A stretch of DNA of 64,000 bases from Cryobacterium sp. CG_9.6 (lineage in GTDB: Bacteria; Actinomycetota; Actinomycetes; Actinomycetales; Microbacteriaceae), in contig NZ_JARXUZ010000001.1 of assembly GCF_029893365.1 (NCBI RefSeq), positions 2,604,001-2,668,000 of the forward strand. The letters run 5' to 3'. Below, piece after piece: positions 14,183-22,960 of this stretch; position 1 is the first letter of the stretch, and each line of letters begins with the position of its first letter. The position numbers and the translations under genes were made by a program. The notes beneath the pieces are model-generated. The model was not told where the DNA came from. It did no database searches and worked only from the letters and a program-made list of their open reading frames with translations.

Positions 14183-15880
14183 GTGCAGACGCTGTCAGAC
14201 AACACGTACACCGGAGTGGGTGTCAGCCCGGGACGGATCATCGGTTCCGTTCGGCAGATGCCCAGGGCCGTGTCCGAGCCCCCGGCCGGGGAGCGTTTGA
14301 CGCACGAATCCCCGGAGGCGGCCACGGACGCGCTCCGAGCAGCAGCGAAGTCGGTGCAGGCAGTACTCAACGATCGCGCTGCCGGTGCCGCCGGGGCCGG
14401 TCGTCAGGTTCTCGAGGCCACCGCACTGATGGCGGCAGACCCGATGCTGATCAAGGCTGCGGTCAAGCTCATCACCGCTGGGTCATCGGCCGAGCGCGCC
14501 ATCTGGGACGCCGCGGCATCCGTTGCCGAAATGCTGCACAACCTCGGCGGCTACATGGCGGAACGGGTAACGGATGTCTTTGACGTGCGCTCTCGAATCG
14601 TCGCTGAGTTGCGCGGTGTGCCGGCACCCGGGATCCCCCTCAGCGACGTGCCGTTCGTGCTTGTGGCCGAAGACCTTGCTCCGGCCGATACGGCCACGCT
14701 GGATCCCGCAGTCGTGATTGCCCTCATCACGTCGAGCGGCGGACCCCAGTCACACACGGCCATCATTGCGCGGGCTCTGGGTTTGCCCGCCGTCGTTGCG
14801 GCACTGGGTGTCACCGAGCTGGCCCACGATGCCCTCGTTTACGTGGACGGCGCCGCTGGAACCGTTACCCTGAACCCCGGTGCCGATGAACATGCCGCCG
14901 CCGCGGCCTGGGCAACGACGGCCGCCTCCCTCGCTGAATTCGATGGTAACGGCCGCACACGAGACGGCCACCTCGTTCCCCTGCTGTCCAACGTGGGTGG
15001 CGCGGACGACGCGGTCAAAGCAGCCGCGGCCGGCGCTCAGGGCGTGGGGCTGCTCCGCACCGAGTTCTGTTTTCTCGACCGCGACACCGAACCGAGCGTG
15101 GACGAACAGGTTGCCGCCTACCGCGGCGTCTTTGACGCCTTCCCCGGTAAAAAAGTTGTTCTGCGCACCCTCGATGCCGGCGCGGACAAACCGCTCCCCT
15201 TTTTGACGGATGCCTCGGAGCCGAACCCCGCCCTCGGTGTGCGTGGTTACCGCACAGACCTCACCTCACCCGGCGTGCTCCAGCGCCAGCTCAGCGCCGT
15301 CGCGCTGGCTGCCGAGGACTCGGCCGCCGACGTGTGGGTCATGGCACCCATGATTTCCACCGCTGAGGAGGCCGGAGACTTTGCGGCGCTCTGCACGGCT
15401 GCTGGCTTGACGACTCCGGGAGTGATGGTGGAGGTGCCGTCCGCGGCCCTGACCACCGAGGCGATCCTTCGGCACGTGGAGTTCGTGAGCCTCGGAACCA
15501 ACGACCTCACGCAGTACGCCATGGCCGCCGACCGCCAGCTCGGCCCCCTCGCTGCGCTCAACACCCCCTGGCAACCCGCCGTCTTGCAGCTTGTTCGACT
15601 CACCGTCGCCGGCGCCGTGGCCGAAGGGGAGAACAAGCCCGTCGGGGTATGTGGTGAGGCCGCCGCAGATCCGGCCCTCGCCGTGGTGCTCGTGGGCCTG
15701 GGGGTCTCGACCCTCTCGATGACGGCACGTGCGCTCTCGGCCGTAGCCGCCGTGCTGGCCTCGGTCACGCTGGCTGAGGCGCAGAGCCTGGCCGCGCTCG
15801 CCCTGGCGGCGTCGAGCGCAACGGAGGCTCGTGCGGCTGTGCGCGCCCACCTGCCGATTCTGCACGATTTGGGCCTCTAG
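14183..15880 (+). CDS. ptsI: PTS enzyme I (phosphoenolpyruvate-protein phosphotransferase)
   Basis: A 565-aa enzyme I, the first phosphotransfer step of the PTS, moving phosphate from phosphoenolpyruvate to HPr. The phospho-histidine motif is GGPQSHTAIIARALGLPA (His191). The PEP-binding barrel has GLLRTEF, LRTLDAGADKPLPF, MVEVPSAAL, GTNDLTQYAMAADR and the Cys motif GVCGEAA. The start is GTG 14183 after AAGGGAG. Having ptsI and ptsH in the fructose operon is common in actinobacteria and suggests that general PTS proteins are induced with fructose here. Confidence 0.95.
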   Translation: MQTLSDNTYTGVGVSPGRIIGSVRQMPRAVSEPPAGERLTHESPEAATDALRAAAKSVQAVLNDRAAGAAGAGRQVLEATALMAADPMLIKAAVKLITAGSSAERAIWDAAASVAEMLHNLGGYMAERVTDVFDVRSRIVAELRGVPAPGIPLSDVPFVLVAEDLAPADTATLDPAVVIALITSSGGPQSHTAIIARALGLPAVVAALGVTELAHDALVYVDGAAGTVTLNPGADEHAAAAAWATTAASLAEFDGNGRTRDGHLVPLLSNVGGADDAVKAAAAGAQGVGLLRTEFCFLDRDTEPSVDEQVAAYRGVFDAFPGKKVVLRTLDAGADKPLPFLTDASEPNPALGVRGYRTDLTSPGVLQRQLSAVALAAEDSAADVWVMAPMISTAEEAGDFAALCTAAGLTTPGVMVEVPSAALTTEAILRHVEFVSLGTNDLTQYAMAADRQLGPLAALNTPWQPAVLQLVRLTVAGAVAEGENKPVGVCGEAAADPALAVVLVGLGVSTLSMTARALSAVAAVLASVTLAEAQSLAALALAASSATEARAAVRAHLPILHDLGL

Positions 15881-15931
15881 AGCCCCGCTTTTCTGCCACC
15901 ACATTCACATCAAACATTTCAGGAGAAAACC

Positions 15932-16210
15932 ATGTCTGAACGCACCGCCGTCATTGCCAGCCGCGTAGGCCTCCATGCCCGTCCAGCCGGAATCTTCGTC
16001 GCCGCCGTGAGCGCGCTTGAACTGGAGGTCACCATTTCCCTGCAAGGGGAGCCCGCCGATGACGCCATGGATGCCTCAAGCATCCTGTCAATCATGAGTC
16101 TCGGTGCCAGCAACGGCGACACTGTTGTACTTCGTGCGGAGGGTGACGGCGCCGATGAGGCGCTCGCCTCGCTCGTCACCATTCTTGAGACGGATCTCGA
16201 CGCCGACTAG
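15932..16210 (+). CDS. ptsH: PTS phosphocarrier protein HPr
   Basis: A 92-aa HPr that carries phosphate from enzyme I to the EIIA domain. The active-site histidine is in the N-terminal motif RVGLHARPAG (His15, the canonical position). The segment DASSILSIMSLG corresponds to the regulatory serine region of Gram-positive HPr; whether an HPr kinase exists cannot be judged here. A clear AGGAG precedes ATG 15932. It is the last gene of the fructose operon. Confidence 0.95.
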   Translation: MSERTAVIASRVGLHARPAGIFVAAVSALELEVTISLQGEPADDAMDASSILSIMSLGASNGDTVVLRAEGDGADEALASLVTILETDLDAD

Positions 16211-16235
16211 TAGCCTCGTCATCTCCTGAGCTGTC

Positions 16236-16264
16236 TTGAACACACCTAACTAGGTAGCTAAGCT
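16236..16264 (+). promoter_or_regulatory. Promoter of the small-protein/FHA gene pair
   Basis: TTGAAC (16236-16241) and TAAGCT (16259-16264) are spaced by 17 bp. The spacer contains the short symmetric words CTAACTAG and TAGCTA. Transcription would begin near 16271 and give a leader of about 85 nt. Confidence 0.55.
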
Positions 16265-16271
16265 AGATAAA

Positions 16272-16354
16272 ACTCCCCGGCATGACTGTGTGCGGGGAGG
16301 CCGGTGCAATTGCCGGAACGGGCACTACCTTATTGCGAGCGAAAAGGACCTACC
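16272..16354 (+). promoter_or_regulatory. Structured 5' leader of the small-protein gene
   Basis: The leader holds CTCCCCG (16273-16279) pairing with CGGGGAG (16293-16299), then CCGGTGCAATTGCCGG, a near-palindrome, then an unstructured stretch with AAAAGG before GTG 16355. It may be a late ptsH terminator that is read through or a regulatory leader. No known riboswitch class was recognised. Confidence 0.4.
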
Positions 16355-16627
16355 GTGACTGAACGACAGACATACCTGGGCAATGTGGAAAGCACCCCGG
16401 AGCCAGAAGAACGCACCATCAAGGACTGGACCGATCTGGGTCAGGAAATGTGGTCGTACCTGACGGGCAAGGGCGCAGCCATCAACTACAGCTTCATCGA
16501 CATGATGGTTGAAGTTCCCCGTGACATTGGCCCCGATGCCCCGCGCGCGGTGTGGAAGCTCAACGGCACGTTGCGGGTCACCACGAGTGACGAACAGTCC
16601 GCTGGCGCTGACCCTTACCGGAACTGA
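16355..16627 (+). CDS. Small conserved-looking protein of unknown function, next to an FHA protein
   Basis: A 90-aa acidic protein that I cannot assign. It contains ERTIKDWTDLGQEMWSYLTG, then NYSFIDMMVEVPRDIGP and a C-terminal AVWKLNGTLRVTT that looks like beta strands. There is no signal peptide or membrane segment. GTG 16355 is chosen because AAAAGG lies just upstream and the upstream codons look non-coding. Its stop is two bases before the FHA gene, so the two are surely co-transcribed and may act together. Confidence 0.7.
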   Translation: MTERQTYLGNVESTPEPEERTIKDWTDLGQEMWSYLTGKGAAINYSFIDMMVEVPRDIGPDAPRAVWKLNGTLRVTTSDEQSAGADPYRN

Positions 16628-16629
16628 TC

Positions 16630-17604
16630 ATGAGCTCCTCAGCGGGCTCAGCACCGAAAAGTTCAAAGGCGACGAAATCCGGCATCAAGCTGCATATTGA
16701 TCTCGCCTTTTCCCTCGCTGAGCCCACGCCCACGCCGGTGGAGAGCAGTGAATCGACCGGTGCAGAGTTCGGCGACTCCTTCGGTGCCGCCGACGTGATG
16801 AGCGGTACGGTGACCGCCAATGGATCGGAAATCACGGTCTTCACGAGCAACCCCGAATTGTTTGTTCAGGGTCGGGCCCTCAGCTTAGAACCGCTCCGCA
16901 CCGTGGCCGCCGAACTGGCGTCCCGCGGTCTGACGGTATCGATCACGGGCCCCGTGGGCGTCATTGCTCGCCTCGGCGACGTTCAGGCATCCGTGACACA
17001 GCGTTTGGTGACCCGGTCCCCCAACATTGTTCTCGGTGCACCCAACGCCCTCGCGCCACTGGTGCAGGCGCGAATGCGCGGAAAGTCACGCATGTCCGTG
17101 GCGATCCCGCTTCCGCCGGCAACGGTGCTCCCGATCGCGCCTACCTTCGATCGGCACCGCCGGCGTGGGGTCACCACCACCCACTACTCGCACGGAAGCG
17201 GTCGTCCTCGACTGATTTTCGTCGTGGGATCAGAAAACTGGAACGGACAGATGCCTCGGGAGTTCGACCTGCTCCCGGGAGTGACCACCATCGGTTCCTC
17301 TCCCCAGGCCGACTTGCAGCTGCCCGGATTGAAGGCAATCCACGCCGAAATCCGTCATGACGAGCACGACGAGTACCGACTGTTTGCCGTCGGTGACGTC
17401 TCCGGCAGCTCACGGCCGAAAGAAGATGGCCGCGGTGGAAGCGATGGTCAGGTTCTGCGCACCGGCTCACGGATCGAAATGGGCCCGTGGCGCATGGGCT
17501 ACTTCCGGGAAGAATTCGCCGACCACGGCCGCCCCTTTGGCGGACGCGTGGGCGGAGAATTTGCCGTACAGAAGACTCAGGCCCCGCGCCCTCGCGGCAA
17601 GTAG
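16630..17604 (+). CDS. FHA-domain protein
   Basis: A 324-aa protein with a Ser-rich start and a C-terminal forkhead-associated domain (about residues 215-300). The conserved elements are FDLLPGVTTIGSSPQADLQL, KAIHAEIRHDE and a final GSRIEMGPWRMGYFREE. FHA domains bind phosphothreonine peptides, so the protein probably senses Ser/Thr kinase signalling. No kinase is in the window. The middle part (residues 60-190) has beta-rich segments such as SRGLTVSITGPVGVIARLG with no domain I can name. It converges on the TM0106-type gene. Confidence 0.75.
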   Translation: MSSSAGSAPKSSKATKSGIKLHIDLAFSLAEPTPTPVESSESTGAEFGDSFGAADVMSGTVTANGSEITVFTSNPELFVQGRALSLEPLRTVAAELASRGLTVSITGPVGVIARLGDVQASVTQRLVTRSPNIVLGAPNALAPLVQARMRGKSRMSVAIPLPPATVLPIAPTFDRHRRRGVTTTHYSHGSGRPRLIFVVGSENWNGQMPREFDLLPGVTTIGSSPQADLQLPGLKAIHAEIRHDEHDEYRLFAVGDVSGSSRPKEDGRGGSDGQVLRTGSRIEMGPWRMGYFREEFADHGRPFGGRVGGEFAVQKTQAPRPRGK

Positions 17605-17610
17605 GTGCTG

Positions 17611-17647
17611 AGTGAAGCGGATGCCCATGGCGGGCATCCGCTTCACT
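17611..17647. terminator. Bidirectional terminator hairpin
   Basis: AGTGAAGCGGATGCCC (17611-17626) pairs with GGGCATCCGCTTCACT (17632-17647) around a 5-nt loop, 16 perfect pairs. It lies between two convergent genes and its right arm touches the stop codon of the minus-strand gene. A T-run is absent. Confidence 0.75.
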
Positions 17648-20600
17648 CATTCTGCGTTCGGGCTCACCAGCGTAATGAATGCGCTCAGCTGAGCCAGGGC
17701 CGCCGGGGTTCGCGGTAGGTAGTCCGTGAGCGCGGGCGAGTAGACGACGTACGCCGCCCACTGCGCCCGCGAGATGGCGACGTTCAGCCGGTTGGCCAGG
17801 AGGAGAAACTCCAGACCGCGTGGCACCTCCTCGGCTGAGGACGCCGCGAGCGACACGATGGCCACGGCCGCCTCCCGCCCCTGAAACTTATCGACCGTGC
17901 CCACGGCAACACCGGCAAAGCCGGCCACGCCGAGCGCTGCCCGCAGCAGTTCCACCTGCGCGTTATAGGGCGCAACAACGATGACGTTGCGCTGTTCCAG
18001 CGGCGCGGTGCGACCAGCGGATGTCCAGGCTCGGCCCACAAGGTCGCCAACGAGGGTCACCACGGCCGCCGCTTCCTGCGGAGACGACGTTGAATTGGAG
18101 CGGTGCTCGATGGGCACCGGATGGAGGCCCGCAGCCACTCCCGCGAGCGACCGGTCCGAGTCATGCGAGCGCAGCTTGCCCTCGTAGGAGAGCACGGAAA
18201 CCGGCGCGCAGACGGCCGGGTGCATGCGCCAACTGGTGGCCAGAAAATAACCGAACTCGCTCGGCAGCACGTTGTGGCCGTCGGAGAGCCAGCCGAGGGC
18301 CGACGTATCCACCGGTTCGGGGTGCGTGCCCTGGCTCACCTGAGGGAGCTGTTGCGGATCGCCCAGCAGCAACAGGCGCTGGGCCGACACCGCCGCCGCG
18401 ATGGTGCTCGCGAGGGAATACTGACCGGCTTCATCAATGACGAGCAGGTCGAGAGATCCCCGCGGGATTCGGGTGGCGTTGCTGAAATCCCAGGCCGTGC
18501 CACCCACGACATAACCACCCTGTTGCCCGGTGAACCGCACGAAGCCGGCGGCGTCAAGAGCGGTCCACGGCACGGGCAGCTTTTCCTCGCCCTTTCTCGG
18601 TTTCTTCCCCACCCGATCCGCGTCAACGCCAGCTGCCAATACCGCCTTGAGCATGTTTTCCACCGTGGCATGTGACTGAGCAACAACACCCACTGTCCAG
18701 CCGTGATTCAGCACGAGATCGGCAATGACCCGCGAGCCCACGTAGGTCTTCCCGGTTCCGGGCGGACCCTGCACGGCGAGGTAGGAGCGGTCGATTCGAA
18801 GCAGACTGGTGCGAATAGCGGTCTGCACATCACCGTCGATAACCGGCGCAAGTGCGCCCGTGCGCGGTGCCGAGCGACGCAGTATGTCGAATGCGGCATC
18901 GGCCAGGGGCTCCGGGTGTGCCTCAAGCACGGTGCGGCCCCAGTGGGAGATCGCGTCAACCTGAGTGCCAGCCGGCGGTGGCGTTCCCGGCGTCAGCGCG
19001 ACGGGCAGCTCGTCGTGCTGCGGGGCATCCGCGTGCAGGACCTCTTCGATGAGGTAGTCGAACGCGTCGGTAACCTCCACGATCGTTGCTTTGTTGTGCG
19101 CCGCGCGCGCGCGCGGGTCACTGCCGCGAGGGATGTTCGGGTACGGCGCGTCGTAGAGGAGAAATGGCTGGTCCCCCGGTTTGAGCGAGCTGCCCGGAGC
19201 GAGGGTTCCCGACACGCGCAGCAACCGCCGATCGAGCTTCTGGCGACCCTCTCGATGCCACCCCACGGCAACGCTGGCCGACTCGATGATGAGAACGTCA
19301 CGCGTGTCGGCCCACTCGTCGGCCGGTGAACTGAGGCGAAAATAGTGATCCCACCAGAACGATTTCTGCTCCCGGCGGTGGTAATCAATGGCCGCTGAGG
19401 CCAGCGCCAACGCGGTCTGGTGGGGCGTGCGCTCCCGCGGTGACACATCCCCGAGCAGAGCCGTCAGTTCGAGGTACACCGGGTCAGGCTCGCGCAACAC
19501 CACGTCCAGGGTGAGGTCGCGGGCGGTTGCCAGCGGCACGTTGTTCTCGCGAGCCCGAGCAAGCAGCCAATCACGCAGGCGCAGTGTGGAGCGGCAATCG
19601 TAGGCGTTGTACCGCGCAATGTCCGCGAGAACGACGGCCGCGGCAGCCGTGTCTCCCGCCGCCGTTAGCGCCCGAAAGCGAACGTATTCGGCAATGGAGT
19701 CGGCCGCGTTAGCCACGCCCTCGCGCTCATCAACACCCATATACAGGGGCTCAAGTTTTTTCAGCGAGTAGCTACGGCTGCCCACACGGAGTCCCTGACG
19801 CACCACCGGATAAAGGTCGATCAGAACCCGATTGCGCAGCAGATCGTCCACGATCTGCTCGCCAACCCCATGGCGCGCCGCGAGCGTGAGGAGGTGGGTG
19901 CGTTCATAGGGCGCGTAGTGGTAGATATGCATGCCGGGGTGCCGAGCGCGGCGCGCCTCGACCCACTCGAGAAACTGGAGGAGCGCCATCCGCTCCTGGG
20001 CATAGGAGTGCGCCCAGAACGCATGGAACGAGTCGTCGGGCTCAACGAGTCCGAACAGGTAGTCCAAGCCCCACGCACTCCCCGCGTTGTCGATGTTTTC
20101 CGTGGCAGCCGAATCACCGAGGGCGATCTCTGAGTAGAGCGGGTCGCCCTCGAAATCGAAGAAGATATCACCGGCATCGGGTTCGGGGAGCCCTGCGAGC
20201 GCCGCGGGATTCACCACCTCCCAGACGATGGGTTGCCCACCCGTGGGCTTCTCGATCTGCACTCGGGCCTGTTCTCGCAGAGCAGTGAGGGCGCTGTCGG
20301 ACATTCCATCCACGGACGCGGTGCGCCCGGCCAGCTGCTCGATGGTGGTGATGCCGGCGGCCCGCAGGTGCGCACGCTGACCTAACCGCAGGTTGGCCAC
20401 GAGTAAGACATCGCGCTGCAGCGTGACCTGCTCGTCACAGGCCTGGCAGCGACCGCACGCACTGTAGCGGGGGTCGTTCCACTCGGTGGGTCCGTTCGCG
20501 GCGACGCGCTCGTCGATCAGACGTTCCAGGCGCTCTCGGCGCTGTCGGTAGACGGGCAGGATGTCCTGCAGGCGGTGCGAACTCGTGCGACCATCGCCGA

Positions 20601-21102
20601 GCACAACGTGCACCCGGTCTCCCACGGCCAGTCCCCGCCTCAGCAACTGGTCGCTGTACGCCGCCAGCTGCAGCAGGGCGGTGACCTTCGCCGTTCGGGC
20701 CAGCTTGGTGTCATAGACCTCATACGTGCCGTCGTCGCCGCGAATGATGAAGTCGGCGTAGCCGAGAAAGCGCCCATCGAAGAAGGCGGCCTGGTAGACC
20801 ACCTCGGCACCGCTCTGCAGTGCCGCGTCGCTCTCGTGCACGGCGTGCAGGGGATCGTCACCGCGTGCGGGCCGAGAAATGTCCACAACCCGGTGCGTGG
20901 CACGCAACCGCGCGAGCATGCGCAGCTCATGCTCGTCGCCAAGCTCGGCCGTACGGCGCAGCATGGCGTCCTCGGTTCCGACCACTGCATCGATACGCCC
21001 CAGACGAGCGTCAAGGCTGCGCATAAGCGCCCATTCGCACTGCGCCGCCGCGCTCAGGTCACTGGCCGAGTACACAACGGTCGTGGGGTCGAGCAGGTAC
21101 AC
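17647..21102 (-). CDS. TM0106-family RecB-like nuclease fused to a superfamily 1 helicase
   Basis: An 1151-aa fusion. The N-terminal 230 or so residues form a RecB/Cas4-like nuclease (ASDLSAAAQCEWALMRSLD, GRFLGYADFIIRGDDGTYEVYDTKLA) with a cysteine cluster CGRCQAC near residue 215 that may hold an iron-sulfur cluster. A RNase H-like segment (DIFFDFEGDPLYSE) follows. The C-terminal half is a DNA2/Upf1-like helicase: Walker A GPPGTGKTY near residue 780, LLVIDEAGQYSLAS, GDPQQLPQVSQG, then VGTVDKFQGREAAVAIVSL and NRLNVAISRAQ. It presumably processes DNA or RNA ends. Its biological role in actinobacteria is not settled. It stands alone, divergent from the peptide importer. Confidence 0.85.
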   Translation of the reverse strand: MYLLDPTTVVYSASDLSAAAQCEWALMRSLDARLGRIDAVVGTEDAMLRRTAELGDEHELRMLARLRATHRVVDISRPARGDDPLHAVHESDAALQSGAEVVYQAAFFDGRFLGYADFIIRGDDGTYEVYDTKLARTAKVTALLQLAAYSDQLLRRGLAVGDRVHVVLGDGRTSSHRLQDILPVYRQRRERLERLIDERVAANGPTEWNDPRYSACGRCQACDEQVTLQRDVLLVANLRLGQRAHLRAAGITTIEQLAGRTASVDGMSDSALTALREQARVQIEKPTGGQPIVWEVVNPAALAGLPEPDAGDIFFDFEGDPLYSEIALGDSAATENIDNAGSAWGLDYLFGLVEPDDSFHAFWAHSYAQERMALLQFLEWVEARRARHPGMHIYHYAPYERTHLLTLAARHGVGEQIVDDLLRNRVLIDLYPVVRQGLRVGSRSYSLKKLEPLYMGVDEREGVANAADSIAEYVRFRALTAAGDTAAAAVVLADIARYNAYDCRSTLRLRDWLLARARENNVPLATARDLTLDVVLREPDPVYLELTALLGDVSPRERTPHQTALALASAAIDYHRREQKSFWWDHYFRLSSPADEWADTRDVLIIESASVAVGWHREGRQKLDRRLLRVSGTLAPGSSLKPGDQPFLLYDAPYPNIPRGSDPRARAAHNKATIVEVTDAFDYLIEEVLHADAPQHDELPVALTPGTPPPAGTQVDAISHWGRTVLEAHPEPLADAAFDILRRSAPRTGALAPVIDGDVQTAIRTSLLRIDRSYLAVQGPPGTGKTYVGSRVIADLVLNHGWTVGVVAQSHATVENMLKAVLAAGVDADRVGKKPRKGEEKLPVPWTALDAAGFVRFTGQQGGYVVGGTAWDFSNATRIPRGSLDLLVIDEAGQYSLASTIAAAVSAQRLLLLGDPQQLPQVSQGTHPEPVDTSALGWLSDGHNVLPSEFGYFLATSWRMHPAVCAPVSVLSYEGKLRSHDSDRSLAGVAAGLHPVPIEHRSNSTSSPQEAAAVVTLVGDLVGRAWTSAGRTAPLEQRNVIVVAPYNAQVELLRAALGVAGFAGVAVGTVDKFQGREAAVAIVSLAASSAEEVPRGLEFLLLANRLNVAISRAQWAAYVVYSPALTDYLPRTPAALAQLSAFITLVSPNAE

Positions 21103-21226
21103 GCGGTCTCCTTGCGTCGGGCGCGGACGAATTACCCCGCGCTTGCGAGGCTACCGAACACCACCGACACCACCGCTCCACACACCGGATCGATTCCCAC
21201 GATCGGTTAACAAGATCGTAACAAAG

Positions 21227-21266
21227 GTATACAAACGATGAAATATGTGAATGATTGTATTCAATC
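21227..21266. promoter_or_regulatory. Candidate operator of the gamma-glutamyl compound operon
   Basis: Upstream of the binding-protein gene lie the palindrome GTATAC (21227-21232) within GGTATACAAA and the 14-bp imperfect palindrome GATTGTATTCAATC (21253-21266). FadR-type GntR regulators often bind such TTGTATAC-like sites, and one is encoded at the end of this operon. The assignment is inferred from the context. Confidence 0.4.
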
Positions 21267-21295
21267 TAACAAAGCTGTGATTCGCCGATCATTGG

Positions 21296-22954
21296 ATGTT
21301 CATGTCTCCCTCCCTCCCCCGTTCCGCGCGTCGCCTCTGGCTCCCCGCGCTCGCAGCGGGTCTCGTGCTCGCCACAACGGCGTGCCAGGCCCAGCAGTTG
21401 CAGGCAGCACCCGATTCGTCATCACGCCAGGACGTCACCAGCGCCCCAATCGGCGACCAGACCATCATTGAGGGCGGCGATTTCGTCATGGCCCTGTCTG
21501 CCGAACCCGACCGTCTCGACCCCACAACGTCGTCGTCGCTGTACACCCGGTATGTGATGCAGACCGTGTGCCAGAAGCTCTACGACATCGATGCCACCGG
21601 CGATATTGTGCCGCAGCTCGCCACCGAGCTGCCGGAGTTCTCCGCCGACGGTCTCACGGTCACCATCCCCGTGCGCAGTGACGCGGTCTTCGCTGACGGC
21701 ACCGCCTTCAACGCGGAGGCCGTGGCCACCACCCTCGAACGCAACCTCGCGCTGCCCGCCTCCTCCCGCCGGAGCGAACTTGGCCCCATCACCAACGTCG
21801 CCGCCATCGACGACGACAGCGTGCAGATCACCTACTCCGAACCGTTTGCCCCGATCACGGCCGCCCTGGCCGACCGAGCCGGCATGATCATGTCCCCGCA
21901 GGCACTCGCCACCACCGGCGACGCCTTCGGTGACAGCCCCGTGTGCGTCGGGCCGTTCAAGTTCGTGGAGCGGGTGCCGCAGACCTCGATCACCGTTGAA
22001 CGCGATCCCCTGTACTACGACGCCGGCAACGTTCACCTCGACACGATCACCTACCGCATCATGACCGACTCGAATATTCGTGCCGCAAACCTGCGTTCCG
22101 GTGACGTGCAGGCTGCCGACTCCATCTCACCCCAAGACGTCGATGCGCTGATGACCGAACCGGGAGTGGGAATCCTCCAGGTTGGTTCGCTTGGCTACCA
22201 GGGCATCACCGTCAACATCGGTAACACCGACGGCATCGGCACCACGCCCGGCACGATTGACACACCCCTGGCGCAGGACGCCACCATCCGCGAGGCACTC
22301 TCCATGTCGGTGGACCGTGAGGCCCTCGTCAGTAGCGTCTTCAACGACTGGTACGAGCCCGCCTGCTCCCCGGTCTCCCCGGCAAGCCCGTTCACCTCAA
22401 ACGCAAGCGAGGCCTGCCCCGCCTACGACCCGGAGGGCGCCAAGGCACTCCTAGCTGCCGCCGGAGTCGAACAGCCCTACGCGATCGACATGCTCGTGAG
22501 CAACAACCCCGATACCCTGCGATTCGCTCAGGCGCTGCAGGCATCCGTTGCCGATGGCGGCTTTGAACTGACCATCTCCCCCGTGGAGTACTCCACTCTT
22601 CTTGACGTTCAGACCCGGGGAGACTTTGACGCCCTGCAGCTGGGCTGGTCGGGCCGGGTTGACCCGCACGGCAACATGTTCAACTTTCTCTCCACCGGCG
22701 GCAGCAACAACTATTCCGGCTACAGCAACGCCAACGTGGATACCCTTCTCACGGATGCCTCCGCCACCACCGACGTCTCGGATCGCGCCGCGCTTTACGG
22801 CGAGGCGGTGGCCCAGGTTCAGGACGACAACCCCGTGGTGTACCTCTACCGCCAGCGCAGTCTCACCGCGTACTCCACCAGCATTGCCGGAATTGAAACC
22901 TTCGCCGACGGCGTGGTGCACCTGAGCGACGTCGCGTTCGTGGAAGGCCAGTAG
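21296..22954 (+). CDS. Peptide-type ABC transporter, substrate-binding lipoprotein (family 5)
   Basis: A 552-aa extracellular binding protein. A lipoprotein signal ends with LATTAC (Cys30). The body shows family-5 hallmarks: GGDFVMALSAEPDRLDPTTS, YDIDATGDIVPQLATELPEF, VGPFKFVERVPQTSITVERD, and EALSMSVDREALVSSVFNDW. Such proteins bind di- and oligopeptides, glutathione or similar compounds. It is the first gene of a six-gene operon; the linked gamma-glutamyltransferase suggests gamma-glutamyl compounds as the cargo. ATG 21296 and ATG 21302 are both possible starts; no strong ribosome binding site is seen. Confidence 0.9.
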   Translation: MFMSPSLPRSARRLWLPALAAGLVLATTACQAQQLQAAPDSSSRQDVTSAPIGDQTIIEGGDFVMALSAEPDRLDPTTSSSLYTRYVMQTVCQKLYDIDATGDIVPQLATELPEFSADGLTVTIPVRSDAVFADGTAFNAEAVATTLERNLALPASSRRSELGPITNVAAIDDDSVQITYSEPFAPITAALADRAGMIMSPQALATTGDAFGDSPVCVGPFKFVERVPQTSITVERDPLYYDAGNVHLDTITYRIMTDSNIRAANLRSGDVQAADSISPQDVDALMTEPGVGILQVGSLGYQGITVNIGNTDGIGTTPGTIDTPLAQDATIREALSMSVDREALVSSVFNDWYEPACSPVSPASPFTSNASEACPAYDPEGAKALLAAAGVEQPYAIDMLVSNNPDTLRFAQALQASVADGGFELTISPVEYSTLLDVQTRGDFDALQLGWSGRVDPHGNMFNFLSTGGSNNYSGYSNANVDTLLTDASATTDVSDRAALYGEAVAQVQDDNPVVYLYRQRSLTAYSTSIAGIETFADGVVHLSDVAFVEGQ

Positions 22955-22960
22955 CGCAGA

